A DNA stretch of 39,411 bases from Clostridia bacterium (GCA_017451735.1 JAFTNU010000011.1:1-39411), one strand, 5' to 3'. Positions 1 to 6,931 are shown, counted from the stretch's first letter. Translations and numbers: made by a program. Notes: generated by a model from the letters alone, not told the origin.

Positions 1-1
1 G

Positions 2-835
2 ATCAAGCGCCGCGTGGAAGAGGCCGCCCGTATCCTTGATATCACTCACCTGCTCGACCGTAAGCCCAAGGCTTTGTCCGGTGGTCAGAAGCAGCGTGTT
101 GCTCTGGGTCGTGCCATCGTGCGTAATCCTAAGGTCTTCCTTTTGGACGAGCCGCTTTCCAACCTGGATGCTAAGCTCCGTGCAACCATGAGAACCGAGC
201 TGACCAAGCTCCACAAGAGAGTTGAAACCACCTTTATTTACGTTACCCATGACCAGGTCGAGGCTATGACCATGGCAACCCGTATCGTGGTTATGAAGGA
301 CGGTCTCATTCAGCAGGTCGATACGCCTCAGAATCTGTACGACAATCCTGTCAACATCTTCGTTGCAGGCTTTATCGGCACTCCTCAGATGAACTTCATC
401 AACGGTACTTTGAGCAAGCAGGGTAGCGATGTGTACTTTAACTTTGACGGCAACTCCATCAAGCTTCCTGCAGAGAAGTCTGCCGATGGCGTTCTTGACG
501 AGTACATCGACAAGGAAGTGATCGCAGGTCTGCGTCCTGAATGTATTCACGACGATCCCATGCACCTTGAGGCGCTTCCCGAAAGCCGCATCACCGTTGA
601 CGTTGATGTCACCGAGTTGATGGGTGCCGAGATCTACCTCTACCTGAACAGCTTTGACAGAACTCCCAAGGAGGGTATGTCCACTGGTAAGGAGATCGAT
701 ACCGAGGCAACCAAGCTCATCGCCCGTGTTTCCTCCCGCTCCACCAGCCGTGCAGGCGATACCATCGACGTGGCTTTGGATGTCTCCCGTATCCACATCT
801 TTGATAAGGATACCGAGCGTTGCATCGTCCACTAA
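2..835 (+). CDS. Sugar ABC transporter ATP-binding protein (MsmK/UgpC-like), 5'-truncated
   Basis: This is the C-terminal part of the ATPase that powers a binding-protein-dependent sugar or oligosaccharide importer. The frame is open back to base 2, so the start and the Walker A motif lie outside the window; the GTG at 14 is internal. Visible motifs are the ABC signature LSGGQKQR, Walker [17 protein letters not shown] with the D-loop, and the switch histidine in YVTHDQ. These are followed by a C-terminal extension of about 150 residues of the TOBE/regulatory type found in MalK, MsmK and UgpC. One such ATPase often serves several sugar importers in Firmicutes. A strong terminator follows the stop, so it is transcribed apart from the glycoside hydrolase downstream. 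The family call is firm; the substrate cannot be told. Confidence 0.93.
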   Translation: MKRRVEEAARILDITHLLDRKPKALSGGQKQRVALGRAIVRNPKVFLLDEPLSNLDAKLRATMRTELTKLHKRVETTFIYVTHDQVEAMTMATRIVVMKDGLIQQVDTPQNLYDNPVNIFVAGFIGTPQMNFINGTLSKQGSDVYFNFDGNSIKLPAEKSADGVLDEYIDKEVIAGLRPECIHDDPMHLEALPESRITVDVDVTELMGAEIYLYLNSFDRTPKEGMSTGKEIDTEATKLIARVSSRSTSRAGDTIDVALDVSRIHIFDKDTERCIVH

Positions 836-858
836 GACACGCATATTTGAACCAGATC

Positions 859-892
859 AAAGCCCGCGACCGTAAGGTCGCGGGCTTTTTTG
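859..892 (+). terminator. Rho-independent terminator after the ABC ATPase gene
   Basis: Arms AGCCCGCGACC and GGTCGCGGGCT enclose a short GTAA-like loop and are followed by TTTTTTGG. It ends the transporter transcript just before a new promoter. Confidence 0.92.
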
Positions 893-895
893 GTC

Positions 896-924
896 TTACA
901 TCAGCCGTGTTCGTATGGTATAAT
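896..924 (+). promoter_or_regulatory. Candidate sigma-A promoter for the glycoside hydrolase/esterase pair
   Basis: A perfect TATAAT lies at 919-924, with only a poor -35 (TTACAT, 896-901) 17 bp upstream. It sits between a terminator and a gene with a good ribosome site (AAAGGAG). The weak -35 suggests that an activator may be needed; that part is inference. Confidence 0.6.
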
Positions 925-962
925 GGAATCACCCCCATCTCATCACCGAAAGGAGACCAAAC

Positions 963-2045
963 ATGAAAGAAAAATGGACCTGCGAGCAGGCAAATGCCTG
1001 GTACGAAAAGCAAGGCTGGCTGCGCGGCTGTAACTTTATCGGTAGCGATTGCACCAACCGCCTGGATATGTTCCAGGCCTACAAGGCCGAGGAAAAGCTG
1101 GCCACCGCCGAGCGCGAACTGGCTCTCTGCCAAAAGATCGGCTTCAACACCGTGCGCATTTGGGCGAATTTTGATGTTTACTACGCCGAGCCTGATAGCT
1201 ACATGGAGATTTTTGATAAATACATCGATCTCTGTGGCAAATATGGCCAAAAGGTCATGATAGTTCTTGCCCACGAGGAGGATCTGCCCCGCGGCGACGT
1301 GTTCGTGCCCAAAAAGATGGGCGAGCAGGCCTATGCCCTCGGCGAGCATCAGGGTCGCATCCCCATGAGCGAGGCGGAGAAGGCAAAAGCCCCCAAGCAC
1401 TATATGGAATATCCCGAATTGCATGATACGTACCTGGAAATGGTGCGCCGCACCGTTCGTAAGTACGCAAACGATGACCGTATCCTTTGCTGGAATGTGA
1501 TGAACGAACCCGGCATCACCATCGGCGAGCGTACGATGCCCATCCTGCGTGAGCTGTTTGACACCGTTCGCGCCGAGGATCCCATTCAGCCCTTGACTGC
1601 AGACATCTGGCGCGGTATCAAGAACGGTAGCATCCGCACCGAGGAGGAAAAGCTGGCGTTGGAGCTTTCCGACGTGATCAGCTTCCACAGTTATCAGGCC
1701 TACCACAAGCTGGTGGCAGAGATCCGTTTCCATCAAAAGGCAAACCGCCCCATCTTTCTTACCGAGTGGTTGCATCGTATCAATCACAACACCATTCAGG
1801 AGATTTATCCGCTCCTCTACATTACCAATGTCAGCAACTACTGCTGGGGTTTTGTGGTGGGCAAGACCCAGACTCACGAGCCCTGGCCCTTCATGTGGGA
1901 GCAATGGGATCGCGGTGAGGACAAGGGCTATGATTTTACCAAGTGGCAGCACGACCTGTTCCGCCCCAATCTGCGTCCCTATGACCCCCACGAGATCGTT
2001 TTGATCGAAAAATTCAATACTCTGGCGAAGGAGGAGGGAAGATAA
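963..2045 (+). CDS. Cytoplasmic glycoside hydrolase, clan A (GH5-like)
   Basis: A 360-aa (beta/alpha)8-type glycosidase. The proposed acid/base is E182 in WNVMNEPG and the proposed nucleophile is E268 in FLTEWLH, the spacing expected of clan GH-A enzymes such as GH5 and GH2 relatives. An N-terminal region with GCNFIGSDCTN and TVRIWANFDVY also fits the barrel entry. There is no signal peptide, so it probably cleaves imported oligosaccharides inside the cell. The SD AAAGGAG sits 7 nt before the ATG. An SGNH esterase gene follows after 47 bp, suggesting joint processing of an acylated sugar or oligosaccharide. Substrate is not readable from sequence; relatives are often labelled cellulase or beta-xylanase. 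Confidence 0.87.
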   Translation: MKEKWTCEQANAWYEKQGWLRGCNFIGSDCTNRLDMFQAYKAEEKLATAERELALCQKIGFNTVRIWANFDVYYAEPDSYMEIFDKYIDLCGKYGQKVMIVLAHEEDLPRGDVFVPKKMGEQAYALGEHQGRIPMSEAEKAKAPKHYMEYPELHDTYLEMVRRTVRKYANDDRILCWNVMNEPGITIGERTMPILRELFDTVRAEDPIQPLTADIWRGIKNGSIRTEEEKLALELSDVISFHSYQAYHKLVAEIRFHQKANRPIFLTEWLHRINHNTIQEIYPLLYITNVSNYCWGFVVGKTQTHEPWPFMWEQWDRGEDKGYDFTKWQHDLFRPNLRPYDPHEIVLIEKFNTLAKEEGR

Positions 2046-2092
2046 TGCCGGTTAAGGTTGGGCTCAAATACATTGAAATATGGTAGGACTCC

Positions 2093-2698
2093 ATGGAAAA
2101 GCAGGTGCTGAAGTATGAGGAGGAGCCCATCGTAAAGGATCAGATCGTTTTTTACGGGCCCTCTAACTTCACCCGTTGGGGGGCTAAATACGGCATGAAG
2201 CCTCTGCGCGAGGTGCTACTTGGCAAAAGCGGCGCGCCTTGCGCCATCAATCGCGGCTTTGGTTCCAGCTGTGCCGAGCATCAGCTTTATTATTACCACC
2301 GCATGGTTCGCCCCTTAGAGCCTCGCGTGCTGGTCTATTCCGGCTCCGGCAATGCCATGTCCTTTGGCTATACACCGGAGGAGACCTTTGAGCTTGCCCA
2401 ACGCGTGGTCATGTATGCTCTGACCGATTTCCCGGATATCCACATTTATCTTTGCGACTCCAATGCGCATAAAAAGGTGATAGAGGGCTATGATGCGTTT
2501 GCGGAGAAGTATGATAAATGGATGAAGGAGTTTGCAGAGCGCACGCCCAATTGCGTTTTTATTGACGCCAAGGCATACAAGCCCCTGAGGCGCACCGATA
2601 TTTACGTAGAGGATGGCGTACATTTCAATCAGACAGGTTATGATCTTTATACCGACTTTTTCAAAGAAGCTCTGAAGGATGAGCTGGACAGGTATTGA
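2093..2698 (+). CDS. SGNH/GDSL-type hydrolase (probable esterase)
   Basis: A 201-aa protein with all SGNH blocks: nucleophile S24 in FYGPSNFT, the block II glycine in NRGFGSS (G55), GSGN with N87, and the D174-G-V-H177 dyad in EDGVHFNQTGY. The enzymes of this fold deacylate sugars, lipids or other esters. It lacks a signal peptide, like the hydrolase before it, so it probably removes acyl groups from an imported carbohydrate (inference). A stop codon at 2084 in the same frame fixes the first possible ATG at 2093. Typical length for a stand-alone SGNH domain. Confidence 0.87.
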   Translation: MEKQVLKYEEEPIVKDQIVFYGPSNFTRWGAKYGMKPLREVLLGKSGAPCAINRGFGSSCAEHQLYYYHRMVRPLEPRVLVYSGSGNAMSFGYTPEETFELAQRVVMYALTDFPDIHIYLCDSNAHKKVIEGYDAFAEKYDKWMKEFAERTPNCVFIDAKAYKPLRRTDIYVEDGVHFNQTGYDLYTDFFKEALKDELDRY

Positions 2699-2725
2699 TA
2701 GTCGATGACTGCCAAATATTGTTCC

Positions 2726-2754
2726 TTGATTTCTTTCCTGCCATATGATACAAT
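2726..2754 (+). promoter_or_regulatory. Sigma-A promoter of the SleB-like gene
   Basis: TTGATT (2726-2731), 17 bp, TACAAT (2749-2754). The transcript would have a leader of about 60 nt ending in the SD AAAGGA at 2808-2813. Confidence 0.7.
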
Positions 2755-2821
2755 AGTAACGTAAATTGTCGCGATTTTACAATCCAAACCGTCAGCATGC
2801 AGGCAAGAAAGGACGTATTTT

Positions 2822-3643
2822 TTGAAGAAATTTACAGCAATTCTTCTGGTTGCGCTCTCTCTGTTTTTAATGCTTCCGTTGACTGCGGCGGCATCCTCCT
2901 CTGTGAGCGTTTCCATAGACGGCGTACCGTTTTCGGGGAGCGTTCAGGTCAAAAATAACACCACGTATGTGGGAATTCGCAAATTTTCTACCGATATGGA
3001 TCCATCGGCATCGGTTACATACAGCTCGGATACCCGTACGCTGACCGTCAGGACAAGTGCGCTCACAATGAGTTGTACCGACGGGAACAGCTACATCGTT
3101 GCCAACGGGAGATATCTTTATTACGATCAGCCGATCTATATGAATGGCGGCACCATGTACGCGCCGATCCTACAGCTTTACCGCGCCTTTGACGCAGGCA
3201 TCAAATGGAGTGACAGCGCGCACGGCTTTACCGTGACGCGGGGGAGCGGCGGTATCACCGCGGGTAGTAGCCATTACAGAAGTGATGAGGTCTATTGGCT
3301 CTCCCGCATCATCAGCGCCGAGGCAAAGGGGGAGTCCTTACGCGGTAAGATCGCCGTGGGGAATGTGATCCTTAACCGTGTGCGGTCAAGCGCCTTTCCG
3401 AATACCATTTACGGCGTGATTTTTGATAAGAAATACGGCGTGCAATTCACGCCCGCTTCAAACGGCACGATTTACGGGACCCCCACGGAGGAGAGCATCA
3501 TCGCCGCCAAAATTTGCTTGGAGGGCTATACCGTCAGCTCCGGGATCCTGTATTTTGTCAATCCCACCAAGTCCCCCAACAGCTGGGCAAGCAAAAACCG
3601 CGCCTATTTCGGCAAGATCGGGAACCACGCGTTTTATTATTGA
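2822..3643 (+). CDS. Secreted cell wall hydrolase, SleB-type (Hydrolase_2) with N-terminal copper amine oxidase N-like domain
   Basis: 273 aa. Residues 1-24 form a signal peptide (KK, a long hydrophobic stretch, then AAA). Residues about 28-145 resemble the copper amine oxidase N-terminal-like domain that Clostridia use as a surface module (TTYVGIRKF, GGTMYAPILQLYRAF). Residues 155-273 are the SleB/Hydrolase_2 lytic domain; E167 in RIISAEAKGE is the likely catalytic glutamate, followed by GNVILNRVRS. SleB family members are lytic transglycosylases that open spore cortex during germination or remodel vegetative walls. The start is TTG with AAAGGA 8 nt upstream. It has its own promoter and no operon partner. 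Whether it acts in germination or growth is not decided here. Confidence 0.9.
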   Translation: MKKFTAILLVALSLFLMLPLTAAASSSVSVSIDGVPFSGSVQVKNNTTYVGIRKFSTDMDPSASVTYSSDTRTLTVRTSALTMSCTDGNSYIVANGRYLYYDQPIYMNGGTMYAPILQLYRAFDAGIKWSDSAHGFTVTRGSGGITAGSSHYRSDEVYWLSRIISAEAKGESLRGKIAVGNVILNRVRSSAFPNTIYGVIFDKKYGVQFTPASNGTIYGTPTEESIIAAKICLEGYTVSSGILYFVNPTKSPNSWASKNRAYFGKIGNHAFYY

Positions 3644-3670
3644 TCGGTGTTAGCGTCGGGAGAATCAACA

Positions 3671-3700
3671 ACCGGGCCAAAGCGTACGCTCTGGCCCGGT
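3671..3700. repeat. Perfect-armed hairpin downstream of the SleB-like gene
   Basis: Arms ACCGGGCCA and TGGCCCGGT (9 bp) enclose the palindrome AGCGTACGCT. No T-run follows on either strand, so it is not a standard intrinsic terminator, though it could protect or slow the upstream transcript's 3' end. Confidence 0.6.
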
Positions 3701-3728
3701 TCAACTCAATAAAAAATACCGCAGGATA

Positions 3729-3757
3729 TTGACAACCCGCTACAGTCGTGCTATAAT
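3729..3757 (+). promoter_or_regulatory. Consensus sigma-A promoter of the antitoxin antisense RNA
   Basis: TTGACA (3729-3734), exactly 17 bp, TATAAT (3752-3757): a perfect consensus match with no protein gene behind it on this strand. It overlaps the T-run of the toxin transcript's terminator on the other strand, as in convergent type I toxin-antitoxin loci. Confidence 0.85.
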
Positions 3758-3789
3758 AAAAACAGAGGAGCACCGGCGACGGTTGCTCC
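3758..3789 (-). terminator. Terminator of the toxin mRNA
   Basis: On the minus strand GGAGC-A-ACCG, loop TCGC, CGGT-GCTCC (3767-3789) is followed by TCTGTTTTTATTAT. The same hairpin lies at the 5' end of the antisense RNA, so it is a likely kissing site for the RNA pair (inference). Confidence 0.8.
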
Positions 3790-3850
3790 CTTCATAAATG
3801 CAGTTAAGCAATCACCGCCTTATGTGAGAGTGAGGCGGTTATTTCTTTTT
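3764..3850 (+). ncRNA. Putative antisense RNA antitoxin
   Basis: The RNA would start near 3764, just after the consensus promoter, and end at a terminator formed by ACCGCCT (3814-3820) and AGGCGGT (3833-3839) followed by TATTTCTTTTTG. That gives an RNA of about 85 nt complementary to the 3' part of the toxin mRNA. The geometry matches txpA/RatA and bsrG/SR4 of B. subtilis, where the antisense RNA overlaps the toxin 3' region, blocks translation and promotes decay. The RNA is inferred from promoter and terminator positions; its ends are estimates. Confidence 0.72.
3814..3850 (+). terminator. Terminator of the antisense RNA
   Basis: A 7-bp stem ACCGCCT/AGGCGGT with a 12-nt loop, then a T-rich stretch (TATTTCTTTTTG). 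It ends 5 bp before the toxin stop codon, so the antisense RNA stops short of the toxin coding region. Confidence 0.75.
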
Positions 3851-3963
3851 GTTATTACTTGCGCTGCCACATGAGCGTTACAAGCGAGATCAGTACCATA
3901 GTGAAAGCGAATAACGCTTCGTATGTTACCATCGGGAATAACAAGGTGCTTCTGATAGATCAT
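3820..3963 (-). other. Alternative 47-codon ORF overlapping the toxin out of frame
   Basis: This frame starts MIYQKHLVIPDGN at 3963, has AAGGGG 8 nt upstream, and runs right through the toxin gene in another frame, ending LTLT before a stop at 3820. It is not hydrophobic and I do not recognise a family. It may be translated and influence toxin expression by coupling or by ribosome traffic, or it may be only a by-product of the toxin sequence. Coding status is undecided. Confidence 0.3.
3855..3932 (-). CDS. Holin-like type I toxin peptide (BsrE/TxpA-like superfamily), 25 aa
   Basis: A 25-codon gene starting MVTYEALFAF, with a hydrophobic middle (TMVLISLVTL) and a basic end (MWQRK). The N-terminal pattern M-x-T/V-Y-E-A-L followed by a single membrane segment and a charged tail is characteristic of the putative holin-like toxins of Firmicutes, which insert in the membrane and stop growth when overexpressed. 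No good SD lies directly before this ATG; the strong SD-like AGAAAGGGG at 3972-3980 is about 40 nt upstream and better serves an out-of-frame ATG at 3963. The toxin frame is open up to a TGA 31 nt upstream, so a longer form using a non-ATG start is possible. Its own promoter, a structured leader and an antisense RNA surround it. Confidence 0.75.
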   Translation of the reverse strand: MVTYEALFAFTMVLISLVTLMWQRK

Positions 3964-4115
3964 AGGCACCACCCCTTTCTGTAATGTTGAAAGGGGCAAA
4001 GAACGTACCCCTTCCACAAGGAAAGGAGTAACCGCCAGATGATCTCGCCCAAGGGCGAGAAACCGGAGTTTCGCAAGCGAAACTCTGCATCAGGTGTTCC
4101 TCCGGGGCTTGCGCC
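3964..4115 (-). other. Structured 5' leader of the toxin mRNA
   Basis: Several hairpins lie between the promoter and the gene. They are GAGTTTCGC/GCGAAACTC (4066-4085), TCTCGCCC/GGGCGAGA (4043-4060), and CCCCTTTC/GAAAGGGG (3972-3979 with 3989-3996). The last one pairs the only strong SD-like sequence of the transcript, so ribosome access is probably restricted in the full-length mRNA. Sequestration of this kind is known for other type I toxins. Confidence 0.6.
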
Positions 4116-4122
4116 CGCATGT

Positions 4123-4151
4123 ATTATACAATATTTGACATAGAAAGTCAA
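4123..4151 (-). promoter_or_regulatory. Sigma-A promoter of the toxin mRNA
   Basis: On the minus strand: TTGACT (4146-4151), 17 bp, TATAAT (4123-4128). Transcription would start near 4115 and run about 350 nt to the terminator at 3758-3789. Confidence 0.8.
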
Positions 4152-4220
4152 TACGGGATACGCTTGCCGCATCTTTTTCTGTGCCATTGACATTTGTTGG
4201 TACTATCAGTTTATCCTATT

Positions 4221-4592
4221 TTATTCAAGCAATGATAGAACACATTGAAGATATTGTGTTAATTTGTGTTGCTTTTCAAGAAGATATGTGGCAAGATGTG
4301 TTTTTTCGCTTGGATCATGGTGTGAAAGTACAAAAGCCTTGCGTGTTTCTTCAAATGCTTGTGTATTGCATTTTGACATTTTTAACGCATGTAATGCTCT
4401 TCCGTAATCCATCAGGGAACACAGATCGATGATTTCTTCGAAGGGAAGGGAGGCAATATAATCCCTCAATGCCAATCGTTTGGGTGACCAGACCAAGCCT
4501 ATAAGAAGATCGTGCGATTGTGTGTCTTTTTGTTCTTGAAGAGCATCTTCGTTGTCGAAAATGATTTTTTGAACTATGTTTTTGGAAATCAT
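4221..4592 (-). CDS. Hypothetical protein, DUF3775-like
   Basis: 123 aa, soluble, no signal peptide. The central LRDYIASLPFEEIIDLCSLMDYGR and the later THLATYLLEK and YLQCVLSLL follow the order of conserved blocks I know from DUF3775 proteins (a helix ending in a G-R pair, then a Y-L-L segment). This match is from memory of the pattern and should be treated as tentative. The SD AGAGGAA sits before the ATG. It is the last gene of the AT-rich minus-strand operon, 32 bp after the zinc-ribbon membrane protein gene. Function unknown. Confidence 0.72.
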   Translation of the reverse strand: MISKNIVQKIIFDNEDALQEQKDTQSHDLLIGLVWSPKRLALRDYIASLPFEEIIDLCSLMDYGRALHALKMSKCNTQAFEETRKAFVLSHHDPSEKTHLATYLLEKQHKLTQYLQCVLSLLE

Positions 4593-4624
4593 ACTGTTCC
4601 TCTTTTCTAAAATTTTTAGTGATT

Positions 4625-6070
4625 CTATTGATCGTCTGCAGGAGCGGGATGATAGTCAACAGAATATCTTTCCCCATCATGGCTTACTATAACATTTAAA
4701 ATATTGTTGTTAAGATTGTTGGCGAGGCAGTCAATTTCGATGTAAGAAGAAGAGAAAGAGTCAAACGAATCCGTTTGCACATCGCTTCTTTTTATAATGT
4801 ACAATGTTTTGGAATTATATCGTGCGAACAAGTAATTTTGATAATCTAACCCGGAAAGATTGGAAAAAACAGAGCCGTCTTCGAATTTTAAATAGCTGTA
4901 TTCATAATAGTCATCACCCATGTAAAAACCGTCTGTCCATTTTGTTCCGTCTAATGCGAGGGCTATTTTCAAAAGGGGTGCATACTCAAATACTTTGTTT
5001 TTAAACTGACTGTTAGAAGAATTGTTAAGGTAAGTAATAATTGATCCTATGTTAAATCCTCCATAGGCTATGCCCTCATCCGATAGATCTGATATATAGA
5101 CAAATATTTTTCCGTTTTCATAAGAATAAAAGGGGTAGGCTATAGTTTCTGCCTTTAACAGATCTCCGCTGATGTAATAGTTTATATAAACCTCCTCAAG
5201 TTCCTCATGGAACAAATCGGCAAATTCACGGTTGTATGAGTAGGGCAATATAGATACGGCTTCATAGTGGTTTCCTTCTTCCCATAACTTGACGGCTTTA
5301 TTGAAGTCCAGCTTTTGCGAGAGAGAAGGTAAAATGAAAAGTGCAAAGAAAATAAAAATTATTGAGATTGCTATAATAGTGATCAAAATATTTCGTTTCC
5401 GCCTTTTGTTTGCCTTTTCTGTTGCTTTACGTGATGCCTCATTTTGTCTTCGTAATTCGGTTTCTTGTTTTAAATGTTCCGGATTTGCGGTTTCTATTTT
5501 TTGCAAATCTTGTTTACAGTGATGGCAAATCTTTTCATCTTCGTCGTTACAATAACCGCAAGTGCAAAACCATTTGTCGAGCACTCTTTGTGGCACGAAT
5601 TGAGCATTTGAACCAAATTGATATCGAAAACCGGCAACGGTGTCGGGATCTTCAAACTTTTGTTGTAAAGGGATGAGCGTCGGCAGTGGGCTCCAATTCT
5701 GTACCTCTGCCGCCCATATTGTATTATCTTCAAAGCCAATCTCAAGGATGCAAGCATCAAAAGAGCGGGTTTTGTTGTCGGGGAAACGGATGGGAGTTTG
5801 CGAGCCAAACATATCATCTCTGGAAACGGTTATGTCGAGATATTGATGCGTGATGGGGGTACCGTGTTTTCGCCCAAGGGAATCTTTGGGTTGCAGTGAA
5901 ACTGTTAGCATTTTGATTCGCTTGGTAGCAATATTTTGAAATTTCAACTGTGCTAAAACCGTATCGGTTGCAGTATCTAACAGCAAGGCGCCTGCCTTGA
6001 TGATAGCAGGGGAGCCTTTAATATATAAGTTCTCTTGCAAAGAGAATACTTTTGAATATCTATCTGACAT
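4625..6070 (-). CDS. Zinc-ribbon, single-pass membrane protein of unknown function
   Basis: 481 aa. Residues 1-165 form a soluble N-terminal domain that I do not recognise. Residues 169-185 carry cysteines C171-x2-C174 and C182-x2-C185, a zinc ribbon. A charged linker (about 195-225) leads to one membrane segment at about 226-250 (ILITIIAISIIFIFFALFIL), with the basic side RRKR predicted inside. Residues 251-481 would be extracellular; they begin with a TPR-like helix pair (KAVKLWEEGNHYEAVSIL) and end in a beta-rich region. The plan resembles clostridial zinc-ribbon membrane proteins with an outer sensing domain. It is AT-richer than the core genes and is the middle gene of the XRE-controlled operon. 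No function can be assigned. Confidence 0.83.
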   Translation of the reverse strand: MSDRYSKVFSLQENLYIKGSPAIIKAGALLLDTATDTVLAQLKFQNIATKRIKMLTVSLQPKDSLGRKHGTPITHQYLDITVSRDDMFGSQTPIRFPDNKTRSFDACILEIGFEDNTIWAAEVQNWSPLPTLIPLQQKFEDPDTVAGFRYQFGSNAQFVPQRVLDKWFCTCGYCNDEDEKICHHCKQDLQKIETANPEHLKQETELRRQNEASRKATEKANKRRKRNILITIIAISIIFIFFALFILPSLSQKLDFNKAVKLWEEGNHYEAVSILPYSYNREFADLFHEELEEVYINYYISGDLLKAETIAYPFYSYENGKIFVYISDLSDEGIAYGGFNIGSIITYLNNSSNSQFKNKVFEYAPLLKIALALDGTKWTDGFYMGDDYYEYSYLKFEDGSVFSNLSGLDYQNYLFARYNSKTLYIIKRSDVQTDSFDSFSSSYIEIDCLANNLNNNILNVIVSHDGERYSVDYHPAPADDQ

Positions 6071-6091
6071 GATGTATACCTTTCTTATCTG

Positions 6092-6471
6092 TTAAAGCTC
6101 GGGGAGGGCATCGGCGGTGCTTGTGGTAGCTCCCTTTGCTTCTCCCTGTCGGATGATTATGCGTTGCGAGATCAACTCAAACACCTTGTCACGATCTTGA
6201 AATCCCCATACTGCAATCATGCCCGAGGAAGTTTTTATAATCAACTTGCCCCACCAGAAGGTTCTGGCGATCATGCCGATGCTATCCATAGGGAGCTCTG
6301 TCCAAGAACCGCTGACTTTTTGATCCTGATGCGACGGTCGGTTACAATAAATTCAGTAGCGGCGTTTAACGCATATGGTAGCATGAACCAAAGAAACGGG
6401 ATGATGATACAGATGACAACGAGGCCAATCGTACCTTCATTTTTGGTGTGGTAAAGTGTTTTTTCTTTCAT
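6092..6471 (-). pseudogene. PH-domain (bPH_2/YdbS-like) membrane protein gene, frameshifted
   Basis: Two overlapping frames make up one recognisable protein. The first (from ATG 6471, SD AAAGGAG) reads MKEKTLYHTKNEG, one membrane segment (GLVVICIIIPFLWFML), then TEFIVTDRRIRIKKSAVLGQSSLW before it leaves the domain and stops. The second continues MDSIGMIARTFWWGKLIIKTSSG with the remaining PH strands. The family pattern at the junction is S-L-W-x-I-P-x-D-S-I, so about four residues are missing. A deletion of about 13 nt between short CTATGG-like repeats near 6286 would explain both the loss and the frameshift. It was the first gene of the operon. Ribosomal frameshifting is a less likely alternative. 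Confidence 0.72.
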
Positions 6472-6495
6472 GATAGTTCTCCTTTGGAGTAAAAT

Positions 6496-6524
6496 TTGAC
6501 AAAATGTCATATTACAATTATACA
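6496..6524 (+). promoter_or_regulatory. Candidate promoter of the XRE regulator gene
   Basis: TTGACA (6496-6501), 17 bp, TATACA (6519-6524). The -35 is perfect and the -10 matches 4 of 6. Its start point would fall at the edge of the operator, which would allow self-repression. A small inverted repeat TGACA-AAA-TGTCA (6497-6509) overlaps it. Confidence 0.55.
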
Positions 6525-6545
6525 CCCATAGATTGATTTTGTCAA
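6517..6545 (-). promoter_or_regulatory. Consensus sigma-A promoter of the AT-rich three-gene operon
   Basis: On the minus strand: TTGACA (6540-6545), exactly 17 bp, TATAAT (6517-6522). Both boxes are perfect. The 12-bp inverted repeat 6525-6553 covers its -35 and spacer, so a bound repressor would block polymerase. Confidence 0.88.
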
Positions 6546-6553
6546 TCTATGGG
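6525..6553. promoter_or_regulatory. Operator: perfect 12-bp inverted repeat
   Basis: CCCATAGATTGA (6525-6536), 5-bp spacer, TCAATCTATGGG (6542-6553). It sits between the two divergent promoters and overlaps the -35 of the operon promoter. A related short palindrome CCCATGGG follows at 6569-6576. It is the natural binding site for the XRE protein encoded next to it (inference). Confidence 0.75.
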
Positions 6554-6613
6554 TTATTATAAATTTCGCCCATGGGTGATACAATTATTTTAAACAAATA
6601 TTTGGAGGGTGCT

Positions 6614-6931
6614 ATGGGCGACGAGAAATTGTTGAAAGAGATCGGCGTACGGATCAACGCGCGTCGGAAAGAGTTAAAAATTACGCAAGAGATGCTTGCC
6701 GAACGGATGGATGTTTCTGTTCAGATGATCTCCAATCTTGAGCTTGGTAAAAAAGCCATTCGCCCCGAAAATCTTGTTAAACTTTGCAACGCCTTAAACG
6801 TCAGTGCCGATTATATTCTGCGTGGCAATCGCGCGGATTGGGAAATGCTTGATTTTATGGGAAAGTACGCCCAGCTTTCCATTGAAAACCAGCAGCTTCT
6901 TGAAAAATTGGCCGAAAACCTGATAAAGTAA
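6614..6931 (+). CDS. XRE-family HTH transcriptional regulator
   Basis: 105 aa. Residues 7-70 form a Cro/C1-type helix-turn-helix domain (RINARRKELKITQEMLAERM, then VSVQMISNLELGKKAIRPENL and LCNALNVSADYIL); a short helical tail may dimerise it. I chose the ATG at 6614 because GGAGG (6604-6608) stands 5 nt before it; an in-frame ATG at 6572 lies at the operator and has no SD. It is divergent from the three-gene AT-rich operon and separated from it by an inverted-repeat operator, so it probably represses that operon and itself. Its signal is unknown. Confidence 0.9.
   Translation: MGDEKLLKEIGVRINARRKELKITQEMLAERMDVSVQMISNLELGKKAIRPENLVKLCNALNVSADYILRGNRADWEMLDFMGKYAQLSIENQQLLEKLAENLIK

Noticed and set aside
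3671-3700. Terminator of the SleB-like gene
   Set aside because: The strong hairpin is followed by TCAACTCAAT, not T-rich; listed only as a hairpin.
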